From assembly GCF_023349125.1 (NCBI RefSeq), contig NZ_JAKIKT010000003.1:456789-520788 (forward strand): a stretch of DNA of 64,000 nucleotides. The letters run 5' to 3'. The DNA is from Shewanella corallii (GTDB taxonomy: Bacteria > Pseudomonadota > Gammaproteobacteria > Enterobacterales > Shewanellaceae). Below, piece by piece: positions 46,691 through 56,546 of the stretch (position 1 is the first letter of the stretch; each line of letters opens with the position of its first letter). The position numbers and the translations under genes were made by a program. A model generated the notes under the pieces. It was not told where the DNA came from, made no database searches, and was given only the letters and a program-made list of their open reading frames with translations.

Positions 46691-47702
46691 ATGGCCACGC
46701 AAACCAGCCAAACAGCAAACATTCGTTACCTGAAAGCCTGGGATCTTCCTACCCGGCTATTCCATTGGATAAACCTGCTCACCATATTCATCCTCACTAT
46801 ATTGGGGCTGGTGATGCTCTATAAATCTGAACTGGGCATCTCCGGCCTGACAGCTAAAATTGGCCTGAAGGAGATTCATTCGGCGGCAGGTTACACCTTA
46901 GCCATTAATCTTACCTTAAGACTGATTTGGAGTTTTATCGATTTACCTTCCGCAAAATTAAAGCCACTTAACCCTCCGTAAATATCTAAACGCGATATAA
47001 AGCACTACCTAAAGAACAAAGATTCGCATCCTCAATACCTAGGCCATAACCCCTTGGGTAAGCCCATGGTTGCTGTAATCTTTATCCTCTTGATTGTGAC
47101 GGCTGGTACAGGGCTATTTCGGGCAGGAACGGATATCTATTACCCACCTTTTGGCTCAACTATCCAGGGCTATCTGGCGATGCCAGACACCTTGCCAGAT
47201 CAAATTGAGCCCTATCAGGATATAGGTGTTAATCCTGAGAAACAGGCGAGTCTGGCCCCTATAATACCAATCCGCATAGGAGTTTAGTCACTCAGCGAGA
47301 ATTTAATGGTGTGAAGACAATCAGAGCAATTGAAGGTCTATCGGGATAAATCGAGAGTGCTCTGGGCAGTATGCGCGCCTTTAAAACTCGCCCTTCGGGA
47401 GCCTTTCAGCCACACGATTACTGCACAAAATTGTCTAGCCATAGAACCACTATGTCGTCACCAATTTCGCTTGTACTCGAATGGCTGACATGGCTCTGAT
47501 GAGATCAACCTTCTATGCGGATTGGTATAAGAAGTGGACAGGAAGAATACACTTATGGAGTTTCTGGGTGTTAATGCTGCTTATGGTGCTGCATATCGCT
47601 GGCGCAATACACACTGAGTGTCGACATCAAAGAGGGGTAATATCCGCGATGTTTTCCGGATATAAACCAATCGAAGGGACAGCTGTCGATGAGGATAAGT
47701 AA
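46691..47702 (+). pseudogene. Disrupted cytochrome b561-type membrane cytochrome
   Basis: Fragments of one diheme b-type cytochrome gene. The first part (46691-46978) starts MATQTSQTANIRYLKAWDLP and holds the heme-ligand region TRLFHW. It ends at an in-frame TAA at 46979, yet the same frame continues with the family-typical HYLKNKDSHPQYLGHNPLG and further helices to about 47260. There a 259-bp MITE splits the gene. The last part (from about 47528) encodes WTGRIHLWSFWVLMLLMVLH. The two sides are not in the same frame even with the MITE removed. A functional product is very unlikely. The neighbour cctA encodes a periplasmic electron carrier. Confidence 0.88.
47267..47525. mobile_element. IS630-related MITE inside the cytochrome b561 gene (259 bp)
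   Basis: Terminal inverted repeats CCAATCCGCATAG at both ends, flanked by TA on each side (47265-47266 and 47526-47527), the target site of IS630/Tc1-type elements. The interior has no transposase. The right end closely follows the right end of the IS630-family copy at 62098-63203, so it was probably mobilised by such a transposase. Confidence 0.85.
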
Positions 47703-47710
47703 TCGATCAT

Positions 47711-47738
47711 AAAAAAACGTCGGCATAAGCCGACGTTT
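47711..47738. terminator. Terminator between the cytochrome b pseudogene and cctA
   Basis: Stem AAACGTCGGC/GCCGACGTTT, with A-run and T-run flanks, strongest for the minus strand (cctA). Confidence 0.88.
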
Positions 47739-47769
47739 CTGAAATTGGTTTATCAGCAATCAGAGCTGA

Positions 47770-48093
47770 TTATTGACGGCCGTCATCGTGGCAAGCGTCA
47801 CAGGTAGGCTTTTGGCCAACGTTCATTTCGTGAGTCACGTGGCAATCCTGACACATCATCATACCATCGTGAGCTTTGTGCTTATCGTCCATCTCAGCCA
47901 GAGAGCCGTGGCAAGACTGGCACTGCTCAAATTCAAAAGCACCATCAGCAGAAGCAGAAGCGCCGTCAGCGTGACAGCTTTCACAGCCACCCATGTCAGC
48001 ATGGAATTCAGCCAGAGTCTGATCTGCAGCGAAAGCAGAAGAAGACAGGGCAACAGCAGCACCGAACAGTGCACTCAACAGGAATTTGCTCAC
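47770..48093 (-). CDS. cctA: Small tetraheme periplasmic cytochrome c (CctA/STC)
   Basis: 107-residue precursor with signal peptide ([17 protein letters not shown], cleavage at AFA-AD) and four CXXCH heme sites: CESCH, CQSCH, CQDCH and CDACH. This closely matches the Shewanella small tetraheme cytochrome, which passes electrons across the periplasm from the quinol oxidase CymA to fumarate, iron and outer-membrane reductases. The start is GTG at 48093 with GGAGAA upstream; the longer frame to 48195 precedes the signal peptide and is rejected. A terminator follows. Its upstream-oriented neighbour is a broken b-type cytochrome gene. Confidence 0.94.
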   Translation of the reverse strand: MSKFLLSALFGAAVALSSSAFAADQTLAEFHADMGGCESCHADGASASADGAFEFEQCQSCHGSLAEMDDKHKAHDGMMMCQDCHVTHEMNVGQKPTCDACHDDGRQ

Positions 48094-48343
48094 TTTATAT
48101 TCTCCAAGGCAACCTGACCGGTCGAAAGCTCTTATTGTTGGCGACTCTCTGTACCTGGCCGGATAATCACATTTCAGGTGATACCAAAGATCCACAGCGG
48201 ATCTGTATCAAACATTCCAAACATCACGATTTTAACTTTTCGACATGCTGAAAAATGTGCGCCACCTCATACAAACAAGCACTTACATACAAGTTTCACA
48301 TTGCAACAACAAAGGCAACGTCCGGCCGAACAAGTTACAAAAT

Positions 48344-48369
48344 AAAGGGAAGCCTGAGCTTCCCTTTAC
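48344..48369 (-). terminator. Terminator of htpX
   Basis: Perfect stem AAAGGGAAGC/GCTTCCCTTT with a 4-nt loop, about 20 bp after the stop. Confidence 0.85.
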
Positions 48370-48386
48370 GTTTATCACAACTTGTT

Positions 48387-49250
48387 TTAGTGATTGCGCA
48401 GCGATTCGATACGCTTCTCCAGCGGAGGATGGCTCATCAGCAGTTCAGCCATGGAGCGCTTGCCATTGATACCAAAAGCCGACATTGAAGCTGGCATTGC
48501 ACCGGTTTCAGGGCCATAACGCAGACGTTCAAGTGCAGCAATCATCTTCTCTTTGCCGGCCAGACGTGCACCGCCTTCGTCAGCACGGTACTCACGGATG
48601 CGGGAGAAGTAAGCCACGATCATTGAAGCCAGAATACCGAACAGCATATCCAGTACGAATACCACCGCCATATAGGCAAACATGCCCAAACCTTCACCCT
48701 CTTCATCATTGCTGGATACAAAGGTGTCGATCGCCTGAGCAACGACACGGGCAGCAAAAATGACAAAGGTATTCACCACGCCCTGGATCAGCGTCAGGGT
48801 TACCATGTCACCATTGGCAACGTGGCTCACTTCGTGCGCCAGAACAGCTTCGACTTCATCCGGGCTCATGCCGTAAAGCAGTCCTGTGCTGACGGCGACC
48901 AGAGAGTTGTTTTTGCTTGGACCCGTGGCAAAAGCATTCATCTCCGGAGAGTCATAAATAGCCACTTCCGGCATAGCGATACCCGCCATCTGAGCCTGAC
49001 GGGCAACAGTATCAACCAGCCAACGCTGCTGGCCATCCTGAGGATGCTCGATAACCATCAAGCCCATGGTCTTCTTGGCCATCCACTTGGACATCGCCAG
49101 AGAGATAAAGGACCCTGAAAAACCGAAAATCGCGGCGAACACCAACAGGCCGCCCATGGTTTTGGTATTAACACCCAACAGGGACATTACAATTGACGCC
49201 ACCAGCAAAACTGCCAGGTTGGTGACAATCAATAGAAAAACACGTTTCAT
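48387..49250 (-). CDS. htpX: Membrane zinc protease HtpX
   Basis: 287-residue M48 peptidase of the inner membrane that helps degrade misfolded membrane proteins. The zinc motif HEVSH (about residues 140-144) is followed by the Glu region [13 protein letters not shown]. Hydrophobic segments are at about 5-25, 35-53, 155-180 and 195-215. The ATG at 49250 gives the family N-terminus [11 protein letters not shown]; the 12 extra upstream codons are not conserved-like. It is a single gene, divergent from pepE. Confidence 0.95.
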   Translation of the reverse strand: MKRVFLLIVTNLAVLLVASIVMSLLGVNTKTMGGLLVFAAIFGFSGSFISLAMSKWMAKKTMGLMVIEHPQDGQQRWLVDTVARQAQMAGIAMPEVAIYDSPEMNAFATGPSKNNSLVAVSTGLLYGMSPDEVEAVLAHEVSHVANGDMVTLTLIQGVVNTFVIFAARVVAQAIDTFVSSNDEEGEGLGMFAYMAVVFVLDMLFGILASMIVAYFSRIREYRADEGGARLAGKEKMIAALERLRYGPETGAMPASMSAFGINGKRSMAELLMSHPPLEKRIESLRNH

Positions 49251-49479
49251 TACTGCTCCTAATATGACACTTGGTGCCGACTTCATCGAACCAGGAAATT
49301 GGGACTGTGGTTGCTTTTTTCAAGCACAGCCAAGGTGAAATTGTGACAATGCAGGCAGTCTAGGAAGAATTTATTAATCCAAACTTAAGGATCAGGGCTC
49401 AGGGGTAAGTAAGTGTTACAGCGGACCTGAGTTTGTTACCATACTCACAACCAAGCCCTTAAAACAAAAGATAATTACC

Positions 49480-50187
49480 ATGACAATAAATGCTCTGATG
49501 CTGAGTGCATCCAAAGAAGGTGATACCCCTTACCTCGCTCACACCCTGCCCTTTATCCAGCCAATGACCAGGGATGCCCGTCACTGGGTTTTCATCCCTT
49601 ATGCCGGCGTGACGGTCAGCTATGACGAGTATCTGCAAAAGGTTCAAACGGGTCTGGCCAGCCTTGATATTGAGATCCGGGGAATCCACGAGTTTGACGA
49701 TCCTGTGGCAGCAATTAATCAGGCTGAGGGAGTCATGGTTGGCGGTGGCAACACCTTTCATCTGTTACATGAGCTGTATCGTCTGAACCTGATTGAAACC
49801 ATCAAAACCAGAGTGCAACAGGGTATGGCCTACATTGGTTGGAGCGCGGGTTCAAACATCACCGGCCTGTCTATCCGAACCACCAATGATATGCCGATTA
49901 TTGAACCGGCATCTTTCAATGCACTGGGGATTCTGCCATTTCAGTTGAACCCCCACTACACTAACTTTGTATTGCCAGGCCACAACGGCGAGACCCGGGC
50001 CCAGCGACTGAAAGAGTTCACCTGTGTTGACCCGCAGACACCCATCATCGGCATTCAGGAAGGCAGTGCCCTGTGGCGTCACGGCGACACTTTGAGTCTG
50101 GTCGGTGAAAAAGAAGCATTCCTGTTTAAAGGTGAGATTCAGGAGCAGGCAATCCCGGCGCACAGTGACCTTTCTCAATACCTGTAA
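49480..50187 (+). CDS. pepE: Dipeptidase E (alpha-aspartyl dipeptidase)
   Basis: 235-residue S51 serine peptidase splitting N-terminal Asp-Xaa dipeptides. The nucleophile Ser is in [12 protein letters not shown] (about Ser122), the GGGNTFHLL loop is at 88-96, and the LNPHYTNF segment carries the expected catalytic His. It is a complete single gene with a strong terminator. Confidence 0.94.
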   Translation: MTINALMLSASKEGDTPYLAHTLPFIQPMTRDARHWVFIPYAGVTVSYDEYLQKVQTGLASLDIEIRGIHEFDDPVAAINQAEGVMVGGGNTFHLLHELYRLNLIETIKTRVQQGMAYIGWSAGSNITGLSIRTTNDMPIIEPASFNALGILPFQLNPHYTNFVLPGHNGETRAQRLKEFTCVDPQTPIIGIQEGSALWRHGDTLSLVGEKEAFLFKGEIQEQAIPAHSDLSQYL

Positions 50188-50191
50188 TGTG

Positions 50192-50221
50192 AAAATCCCG
50201 GAGTAGGCTCCGGGATTTTTT
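50192..50221 (+). terminator. Terminator of pepE
   Basis: Stem AAAATCCCGGAG/CTCCGGGATTTT with a 4-nt loop and T-run; probably also used by bioD from the other strand. Confidence 0.9.
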
Positions 50222-50245
50222 GACATCAATACACAACTGCTTTGC

Positions 50246-50950
50246 CTATTCCACTGCTTTACGGGGCTTTTTAGGCAGTGAGATGAAATTAGCCGCCAGC
50301 TGCGGAGACACCTCAGGCAGATAAGGAACTTCACCCAGCATAGGAGCTTCAATCAGAGCTTTGAGGGAATCCAGGTTCTCCTGATAGTTGGCCATATTCG
50401 GGTCAACCCGGTTGGCGACCCAACCCACCAGTTCCAAACCGTCAGCCTTGATCGCTTCCATGGTCAATACCGCATGGTTGAGACAACCTAACTTCATCCC
50501 CACCACCATAATCACAGGTACAGACAGATACTGCACCAGTTCAGACATGTACCTGCCCTGTCCCAGTGGCAATCGCCAACCACCGGCACCTTCTATCAGA
50601 CAGAAATCAGCCCGGGACATCTGAGTTAAATCCATGGCAGACATCAGAGATTCAGGGCTGATATCCCCCCCCTGAGAGGCCGCTGCAATATGAGGGGCAA
50701 TTGCCGGCTCAAACGCAAAGGGATTAATCATGCGGTAGGAAGGTTGCAACGTAGATGCCGACATCAACATCAGCGCATCCGAGTTACGCAGGCCCTCTTC
50801 AGTTACCTGGCATCCGGACGCCACGGGTTTCAGCCCCAGAGTTCTGGGCTGATGGCCATCGGCCTGAATTGCACCGGCTCTGTGCAACAGGGCGGAAGAC
50901 ACCAGTGTCTTGCCACAATCAGTATCTGTGCCGGTTACGAAATAGATCAT
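50246..50950 (-). CDS. bioD: Dethiobiotin synthetase
   Basis: 234-residue ATP-dependent carboxylase forming dethiobiotin from diaminopelargonate and CO2. P-loop FVTGTDTDCGKTLVS is at about residues 4-18, and the CLIEGAGGWRLPL loop is conserved. It is last gene of bioB-bioF-bioC-bioD. The C-terminal tail ends in a basic SLPKKPRKAVE. The ATG at 50950 is 9 bp after the bioC stop. Confidence 0.94.
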   Translation of the reverse strand: MIYFVTGTDTDCGKTLVSSALLHRAGAIQADGHQPRTLGLKPVASGCQVTEEGLRNSDALMLMSASTLQPSYRMINPFAFEPAIAPHIAAASQGGDISPESLMSAMDLTQMSRADFCLIEGAGGWRLPLGQGRYMSELVQYLSVPVIMVVGMKLGCLNHAVLTMEAIKADGLELVGWVANRVDPNMANYQENLDSLKALIEAPMLGEVPYLPEVSPQLAANFISLPKKPRKAVE

Positions 50951-50959
50951 CTGAGTTTC

Positions 50960-51781
50960 TCACTTGCGAGCGTGGATGAATAAGATCTGATAACTCAAGG
51001 GAATCCCCCCGGACTCACGCAGCGCTTCAGCAGCGTTGACCAAAGTCTGCCAGTAGGCTTTGCCCTTAAGACCTGCAGGCTTCAAATTATCGGCAACACT
51101 ATGTGACTTTTCTCTATCCGTTTCAATTAATTCGTCTTTATTTGAGAACCTTGCACTGGCCCCTACCCCTTTTACCGACATCAGCAAAGGCTTCAAACTG
51201 TCAAAGTGGAAGTTATATTGGCTGGTTTCGACACTTAACTGCTGCCAGGGCAAGGCGCGCAAAACAGCCTGAACCTCTGCTGCAGAGGGAAATGCATTAC
51301 ATCTGAGCCCCAATTGGCTAAGCTGCGGCAAACTGCCATCGACTACCAGCGACACATGGCATTCAGCCCCGGGTTTCAACACACGGTGGATTTCAGCCAG
51401 TGCAGCACTTAAATCCGGGCACCACTGCAACGCCAGGTTGGAATAGACGCTGTCACAGCACTGTTCAGCCAGAGGCAGGTTTTGAGCATCTGCGCATAGG
51501 GTTTGGTAATTTGGATAGTGTTGCCTGAGTCGGCGCAGCATACCCGGCGCGATATCGACTGCCAGCACATTAGTGGCCAACGGTAAATCTGTTCCCGGCC
51601 CGGCTCCGATATCCAACAAAGTGTGACACTCAGACAGAGAGGTAAGAAGCCGCGATGCGGTTTCACGCTGCAGCAGATTGTGCCTGTCGTAGCTGTTGGC
51701 AGCCATGGAAAATCTATGGGCAACTTCCTGACTGTGGTTGCCCGACACTATTTGATTATCAGTCTGATTTACAACTCTCAA
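50960..51781 (-). CDS. bioC: Malonyl-ACP O-methyltransferase
   Basis: SAM-dependent methyltransferase that starts pimelate synthesis by methylating malonyl-ACP. The 273-residue product has motif I LLDIGAGPGTD (about 55-66) and the BioC-type N-terminus RFSMAANSYDRHNLLQ. The start is TTG at 51781 with GAGAG in the 11-bp gap after bioF; an in-frame GTG 11 codons later is a possible alternative. A BioH-type esterase is not in the window. Confidence 0.9.
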   Translation of the reverse strand: MRVVNQTDNQIVSGNHSQEVAHRFSMAANSYDRHNLLQRETASRLLTSLSECHTLLDIGAGPGTDLPLATNVLAVDIAPGMLRRLRQHYPNYQTLCADAQNLPLAEQCCDSVYSNLALQWCPDLSAALAEIHRVLKPGAECHVSLVVDGSLPQLSQLGLRCNAFPSAAEVQAVLRALPWQQLSVETSQYNFHFDSLKPLLMSVKGVGASARFSNKDELIETDREKSHSVADNLKPAGLKGKAYWQTLVNAAEALRESGGIPLSYQILFIHARK

Positions 51782-51792
51782 ACAACACTCTC

Positions 51793-52899
51793 TCAGGCCC
51801 GGTTTAACGGGTTAATCAATCGACTCAGGGTCGCTGTCAGCGCCGAGATCTGCTCATCTGTATGCTGGGCACTCAGGGTAATACGAAGTCTGGCACTGCC
51901 CGCTGGTACAGTTGGTGGGCGAATCGCTCCAACCAGAAAGCCAGATTGTTTCAGCTGCTCTGCCAACTCCAGCACTCTGTGATTATCCCCCACCAGCAGT
52001 GGTTGAATGGGTGTTGAAGAGGCCATCAGTGGCAGCGACAACTCTGTGGCCAAACGGGTAAACAGAGCGATATTATCAGCCAGCTTGTTACCTAATTGAG
52101 GCTCATCTGTTTTTTGCAGCGCAGTCAGCGCGGTGACAGCCGCCTGTGGTGACAGTGCGGTTGAGTAGATATAGTGCCTGCAGGTAGCCACCATATAATC
52201 CACAAACAATTGGCTTCCCAGCAGCGCTGCTCCCTGACACCCAAGAGCTTTGCCAAAAGTGACCAATTGCACATCTGCCAGCTTACTGTCGCAGTCGGCT
52301 TGCGTCCCCTTGGGAACGCCGAAGCCATGGGCATCATCAACAATCAGCCAGGCGTTATGCTGCTCACACAGGGTTTTCAGTTCAGTCAGGGGCGCGCAGT
52401 CTCCATCCATGCTGAACACGCTTTCAGTAATCATCGCCAACGGCGATTGCTTGTCAGCCAGAGTTCGCGCACTGGCAAGATCATTGTGCCTGAAGCGTCG
52501 AAAATCCGAACCGGATTGACGCAGACCATCAATAATCGAGGCATGAACCAGCTTGTCCGCCAGCACCCTGTCCTGAGCATTAAACAGGCTGGTCATTAAC
52601 GCCTGATTGGCACTGAAACCGGAACAGAAAAGCAACGCAGCCTCATGTCCGGTTCGTTGGCAAAGCGCTCTCTCAAGTTCTTGATGCTGTGTGCTGTAAC
52701 CACTGACCAGCGGAGAAGCACCACTGCCAACAGGAGTTTTGTTGTCTGATTGGTCGCCAGCGTTGACGGCTGCCAGTCCAAGGTAATCATTCCCGGCGAA
52801 ATCAATCAGCGTCTCACTGTGAATTCGACGCTGGCGTAACAGCCCACGGGGTTTGAGCGCCTCCAATTCGGCGCTCAGTTTGGATTCCAGTGGGTTCAA
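51793..52899 (-). CDS. bioF: 8-amino-7-oxononanoate synthase
   Basis: PLP enzyme condensing pimeloyl-ACP with alanine. The 368-residue product has the PLP-binding Lys in LVTFGKALGCQGA and the glycine-rich GNDYLGLA near the N-terminus. SMDGDCAPL and VDDAHGFGV mark the cofactor pocket. The start is TTG at 52899, directly after the bioB TAA, with GGTG nearby, so translation is coupled. Confidence 0.94.
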   Translation of the reverse strand: MNPLESKLSAELEALKPRGLLRQRRIHSETLIDFAGNDYLGLAAVNAGDQSDNKTPVGSGASPLVSGYSTQHQELERALCQRTGHEAALLFCSGFSANQALMTSLFNAQDRVLADKLVHASIIDGLRQSGSDFRRFRHNDLASARTLADKQSPLAMITESVFSMDGDCAPLTELKTLCEQHNAWLIVDDAHGFGVPKGTQADCDSKLADVQLVTFGKALGCQGAALLGSQLFVDYMVATCRHYIYSTALSPQAAVTALTALQKTDEPQLGNKLADNIALFTRLATELSLPLMASSTPIQPLLVGDNHRVLELAEQLKQSGFLVGAIRPPTVPAGSARLRITLSAQHTDEQISALTATLSRLINPLNRA

Positions 52900-53955
52900 T
52901 TACACCGCCGATGCATCATAAAACAGGCTCTCAGCCTTATCGCGGCGGGCAGCGGCTTGCTCCAGCATAGCTTCATCCTGAGTTGGGTCAGTGGCGACGC
53001 CTTGCTCAGGCTTCAGACCAAGACGGCCAAACAGCTGCATATCATCGTTTTCTTCAGGGTTTGGTGTAGTCAGCAGCTTGCAACCATAGAAGATGGAGTT
53101 GGCACCGGCGAAGAAACACATCGCCTGCATCTCATCTGCCATCTTTTCCCGGCCGGCAGACAGTCGCACCCGGGACAGTGGCATCATGATTCTGGCGACG
53201 GCGATAGTACGCACGAACTCCAATGGGTCCAGATCGTCCTGCTCAGCCAACGGCGTCCCGGCAACCTTCACCAGCATGTTGATAGGCACAGAGTCCGGAT
53301 GTTTTTCCATATTGGCCAGTTGCTGCAGCAAGCCTGCACGATCAGTTTGGGTTTCTCCCATACCCACAATACCACCACTACAAACCTTCATTCCGGCAGC
53401 ACGCACATTACTCAGCGTATCCAGACGATCCTGATAGGTTCGGGTGGTAATAATGTCACCATAAAACTCAGGCGAAGTGTCCAGGTTATGGTTGTAGTAA
53501 TCCAATCCGGCATCAGCCAATCGGCTGGCCTGATCCGGCGACAGCATGCCCAGAGTCATGCAGGTTTCCATCCCCAGAGACTTTACCTCACGCACCATAT
53601 TGGTCAGGTAAGGCATATCCTTCTCTTTGGGGTTACGCCAGGCAGCGCCCATACAGAAACGGCTGGCCCCCGCAGCTTTGGCACTGCGAGCCTCGTTGAT
53701 CACCAGTTCCATCTCCATCAGACGTTCTTTTTCAAGACCCGTGTCATACCTTGCACTTTGTGGGCAATACTTACAGTCTTCCGGGCAGGCACCGGTTTTG
53801 ATGGACAGCAGTCGACTAATCTGCACTTCGTTAGGGTCGAAATGTTCCCTGTGAATAGTGTGGGCCCTGAACAGAAGATCATTCATAGGCAAGGCAAACA
53901 GGGCCTCAATCTCTTCCCGACGCCAATCATGGCGCAGCTCACTCTGTGTCATCAC
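52900..53955 (-). CDS. bioB: Biotin synthase
   Basis: Radical-SAM enzyme inserting sulfur into dethiobiotin. The 351-residue product has the CxxxCxxC motif CPEDCKYC (Cys57, Cys61, Cys64) and the conserved [11 protein letters not shown] and [14 protein letters not shown] segments. It is first gene of the bioBFCD operon, divergent from bioA with a likely BirA operator between. Confidence 0.97.
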   Translation of the reverse strand: MMTQSELRHDWRREEIEALFALPMNDLLFRAHTIHREHFDPNEVQISRLLSIKTGACPEDCKYCPQSARYDTGLEKERLMEMELVINEARSAKAAGASRFCMGAAWRNPKEKDMPYLTNMVREVKSLGMETCMTLGMLSPDQASRLADAGLDYYNHNLDTSPEFYGDIITTRTYQDRLDTLSNVRAAGMKVCSGGIVGMGETQTDRAGLLQQLANMEKHPDSVPINMLVKVAGTPLAEQDDLDPLEFVRTIAVARIMMPLSRVRLSAGREKMADEMQAMCFFAGANSIFYGCKLLTTPNPEENDDMQLFGRLGLKPEQGVATDPTQDEAMLEQAAARRDKAESLFYDASAV

Positions 53956-54015
53956 TGCTAATCCCGCATTTCAATCAGTTAGTATCTTGGCTAGCATAGC
54001 TTTACCCCTTAAACT

Positions 54016-54044
54016 GTCAACTCAACTGCGCCAACAAAGTTGAC
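54016..54044. promoter_or_regulatory. Likely BirA operator between bioB and bioA
   Basis: Inverted half-sites GTCAACT and AGTTGAC separated by 15 bp. This fits the geometry of the BirA operator (TTGTAAACC, spacer of about 14-16 bp, GGTTTACAA), allowing a C for A variant. Its place between divergent bioB and bioA supports biotin-dependent repression of both. Identified by eye. Confidence 0.7.
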
Positions 54045-54057
54045 TAACGGTGAAATA

Positions 54058-55380
54058 ATGAACAACAAAACCAAGATCGATTACCAGTTTGACCAGCAAC
54101 ATATCTGGCACCCCTATACCTCTATGCTGCACTCTCTGCCAGTTTACGGCGTTGCTTCAGCTAAGGGATGTGAGCTGACGTTAGAGGATGGACGGGTATT
54201 GATCGATGGCACCAGCTCCTGGTGGTCCTGTGTTCATGGCTATGGGCACCCGGCCATACTTGATGCCATGCAGACACAGCTCAGTACTCTGAGCCATGTC
54301 ATGTTTGGCGGCATTACCCATGCCCCTGCAGTGGAGCTGGCAAAGAAGCTGGTCAATATGACTCCCGCCAGACTCACCAAAGTCTTTTACGCCGATTCAG
54401 GTTCTGTTGCCGTTGAAGTAGCGATGAAAATGGCGCTGCAATACTGGCAGGGACGGGACAAGCCACAAAAGCAGCAGATACTGACAATCAAAAATGGCTA
54501 TCACGGTGACACCTTTGCGGCCATGAGCGTATGCGACCCCGAAGGTGGAATGCATACCATGTTCGGCAACTCTGTCACCCCCAGATTATTTGCTGCCGCA
54601 CCTCAGTATGGATTCGACACACCACTGTCTGATGCCGATAAACAGGCACTGCGTTCAGTATTTACGGAGAAACATCAGGAAATTGCCGCCCTGATCCTTG
54701 AGCCTGTGATGCAGGGCGCTGGGGCGATGAACTTCTACTCCCCAGAGTACCTGGCCTATGCCAGAGCCCTGTGCGATGAGTTTGACGTGCTCTTGATTGC
54801 CGACGAAATTGCCACTGGCTTCGGTCGTATAGGTAAACTTTTCGCCTGTGACCATGCTGGCATTGAACCGGATTTGATCTGCCTGGGTAAAGCCCTAACC
54901 GGTGGCTATATCAGCCTGGCGGTCACCATGTGCAGTGATGAAGTTGCCGAGGGTATAAGTCGTTCACCTGCAGGTGTGTTTATGCATGGTCCGACATTTA
55001 TGGGCAACCCACTGGCCTGTGCGGCAGCTCATGCCAGTATGACCCTGATTGAAATGGGTCATTGGCAAAACCAGGTGGAATCCATTGAGGCTCAACTGAA
55101 ACAGGAATTGGCTGCAGCCAAGGCATTCGATGCGGTCAAAGAGGTCAGAGTGCTGGGCGCGGTTGGGGTCATCGAACTTCACCAGGCGGTTAACACAGCG
55201 GTAATGCAGAAAGCCTTTGTAGATAAAGGCGTGTGGATAAGACCCTTTGGCAACTACATCTATATTATGCCGCCTTATACTATCAGCAGTGACCAACTCA
55301 GTCAGTTAACCAAGGCTATGCTGGAGGTCGCGGCATCAGACTTTGATAACCAAGGGGCTCCCTCTATCAGTCATGGTTAA
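54058..55380 (+). CDS. bioA: Adenosylmethionine-8-amino-7-oxononanoate aminotransferase
   Basis: PLP aminotransferase converting 8-amino-7-oxononanoate to 7,8-diaminopelargonate with S-adenosylmethionine as donor. From the ATG at 54058 (MNNKTKIDYQFDQQHIWHPY) it has 440 residues. The PLP Lys is in CLGKALTGGYI, and WWSCVHGYGHP plus DEIATGFGR are family motifs. Six upstream codons are open, but GGTGA before this ATG decides the start. It is divergent from bioB. Confidence 0.95.
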   Translation: MNNKTKIDYQFDQQHIWHPYTSMLHSLPVYGVASAKGCELTLEDGRVLIDGTSSWWSCVHGYGHPAILDAMQTQLSTLSHVMFGGITHAPAVELAKKLVNMTPARLTKVFYADSGSVAVEVAMKMALQYWQGRDKPQKQQILTIKNGYHGDTFAAMSVCDPEGGMHTMFGNSVTPRLFAAAPQYGFDTPLSDADKQALRSVFTEKHQEIAALILEPVMQGAGAMNFYSPEYLAYARALCDEFDVLLIADEIATGFGRIGKLFACDHAGIEPDLICLGKALTGGYISLAVTMCSDEVAEGISRSPAGVFMHGPTFMGNPLACAAAHASMTLIEMGHWQNQVESIEAQLKQELAAAKAFDAVKEVRVLGAVGVIELHQAVNTAVMQKAFVDKGVWIRPFGNYIYIMPPYTISSDQLSQLTKAMLEVAASDFDNQGAPSISHG

Positions 55381-55541
55381 TTATCAAGCTAAATCATAAT
55401 CTTAATCTTTATTCCAGCTTAATATAGTTTCACAAACTGTTATTGCGCCCCAGCTTGGTTATAGTAAGTGAATTAATCTCCGGTTCAGATTTTTGCTGAA
55501 TATCTGAACCGGGTAATCACACCAGACCAGGGGATCCTTCT

Positions 55542-56483
55542 ATGACGCAGCTTTCCACTCTGGCTCAGCCAGGCGTGCTCTCCAACCCAAGCTCCCATGT
55601 GGAGTATCTCACCTTCTGTCTGACCCCGGACTCATCAGGCGATGAACATATTGCAGATGCGCTGGGGGCATTGGGCGGCATAGAAAAGTCTATCAATCAG
55701 AAAGATCCCTCCGCAGGACTAGAGATCAGCATAGGTTTCTCATCATCGGCCTGGAAGCAACTGTTCCCTGACCAGACTGCACCGGCTCATCTGCATCCGT
55801 TTCCGGAAATGCGCAACGGCGAACGCCACTTCCCCTCTACACCGGGTGATATCTTTATCATGGTGAAGTCAGAGCGTATTGATCTCAATTTCCAGGCAGC
55901 TAAATATCTGCGTAAAGCGTTTAGCAATTTTGCCTTATTAACCGAAGATATTCAGGGCTATAAGTATCTGGACAATCGCGACATGATCGATTTTGTCGAT
56001 GGCACTGAAAACCCTGTGGGTGATGAAAGAACAGAAGCTGTGCTGGTCGCTGATGACATAGATATCCATCAGGGCGGCAGCTATCTCCATGTTCAGCGTT
56101 ATACCGACCGTCAGGAGTTGTGGGACAGGCAAACCACTGAATATCAAGAGCAAGTGGTGGGTCGTACCAAGATGGATAACGTTGAGCTGGATGATGATGC
56201 CAAACCCGCCTGGGCACACAATGCCAAAAGTAAGGTGGAGATTGACGGAGAGGAGATCAAAATGCTTCGTCAGAATCGCCCATACGGCAATGCGATGGAA
56301 CACGGCACCATGTTTGTTGGTTTCGCGGCAGATCCCTCTATTATCGAAACCTCACTGAGACAGATGATCATCGCAGATGAAGATGGTCACTATGATCGAT
56401 TGCTGGACTTTGTCGAAGCGAAGACTGGCGCTCTGTACTTTATGCCTTCTGCAGCATTTCTTGAACAGTTTGATGATGATTAA
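55542..56483 (+). CDS. DyP-type heme peroxidase (YfeX-like)
   Basis: 313-residue dye-decolourising peroxidase of the cytoplasmic YfeX branch. The distal Asp motif FVDGTENP is at about residues 151-158, and the proximal heme His is likely His226 in AWAHNAKS. HGTMFVGFAADP lies near the C-terminus. No signal peptide or Tat motif, so it is cytosolic. Physiological substrate unknown. Single gene. Confidence 0.92.
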   Translation: MTQLSTLAQPGVLSNPSSHVEYLTFCLTPDSSGDEHIADALGALGGIEKSINQKDPSAGLEISIGFSSSAWKQLFPDQTAPAHLHPFPEMRNGERHFPSTPGDIFIMVKSERIDLNFQAAKYLRKAFSNFALLTEDIQGYKYLDNRDMIDFVDGTENPVGDERTEAVLVADDIDIHQGGSYLHVQRYTDRQELWDRQTTEYQEQVVGRTKMDNVELDDDAKPAWAHNAKSKVEIDGEEIKMLRQNRPYGNAMEHGTMFVGFAADPSIIETSLRQMIIADEDGHYDRLLDFVEAKTGALYFMPSAAFLEQFDDD

Positions 56484-56503
56484 GCCATAAGATCAAATAC
56501 AAA

Positions 56504-56524
56504 AAAGGGACCTTATGGTCCCTT
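56504..56524. terminator. Bidirectional terminator between DyP and TraF-like genes
   Basis: Stem AAAGGGACC/GGTCCCTTT with a 4-nt loop, between convergent genes. Confidence 0.85.
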
Positions 56525-56546
56525 TCGCGTTCACATACTTCCGAGT

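Noticed and set aside
52957..53961. 334-codon plus-strand frame
   Set aside because: Antisense to bioB; rich in His, Gln and Thr as expected for a shadow frame, no start signals.
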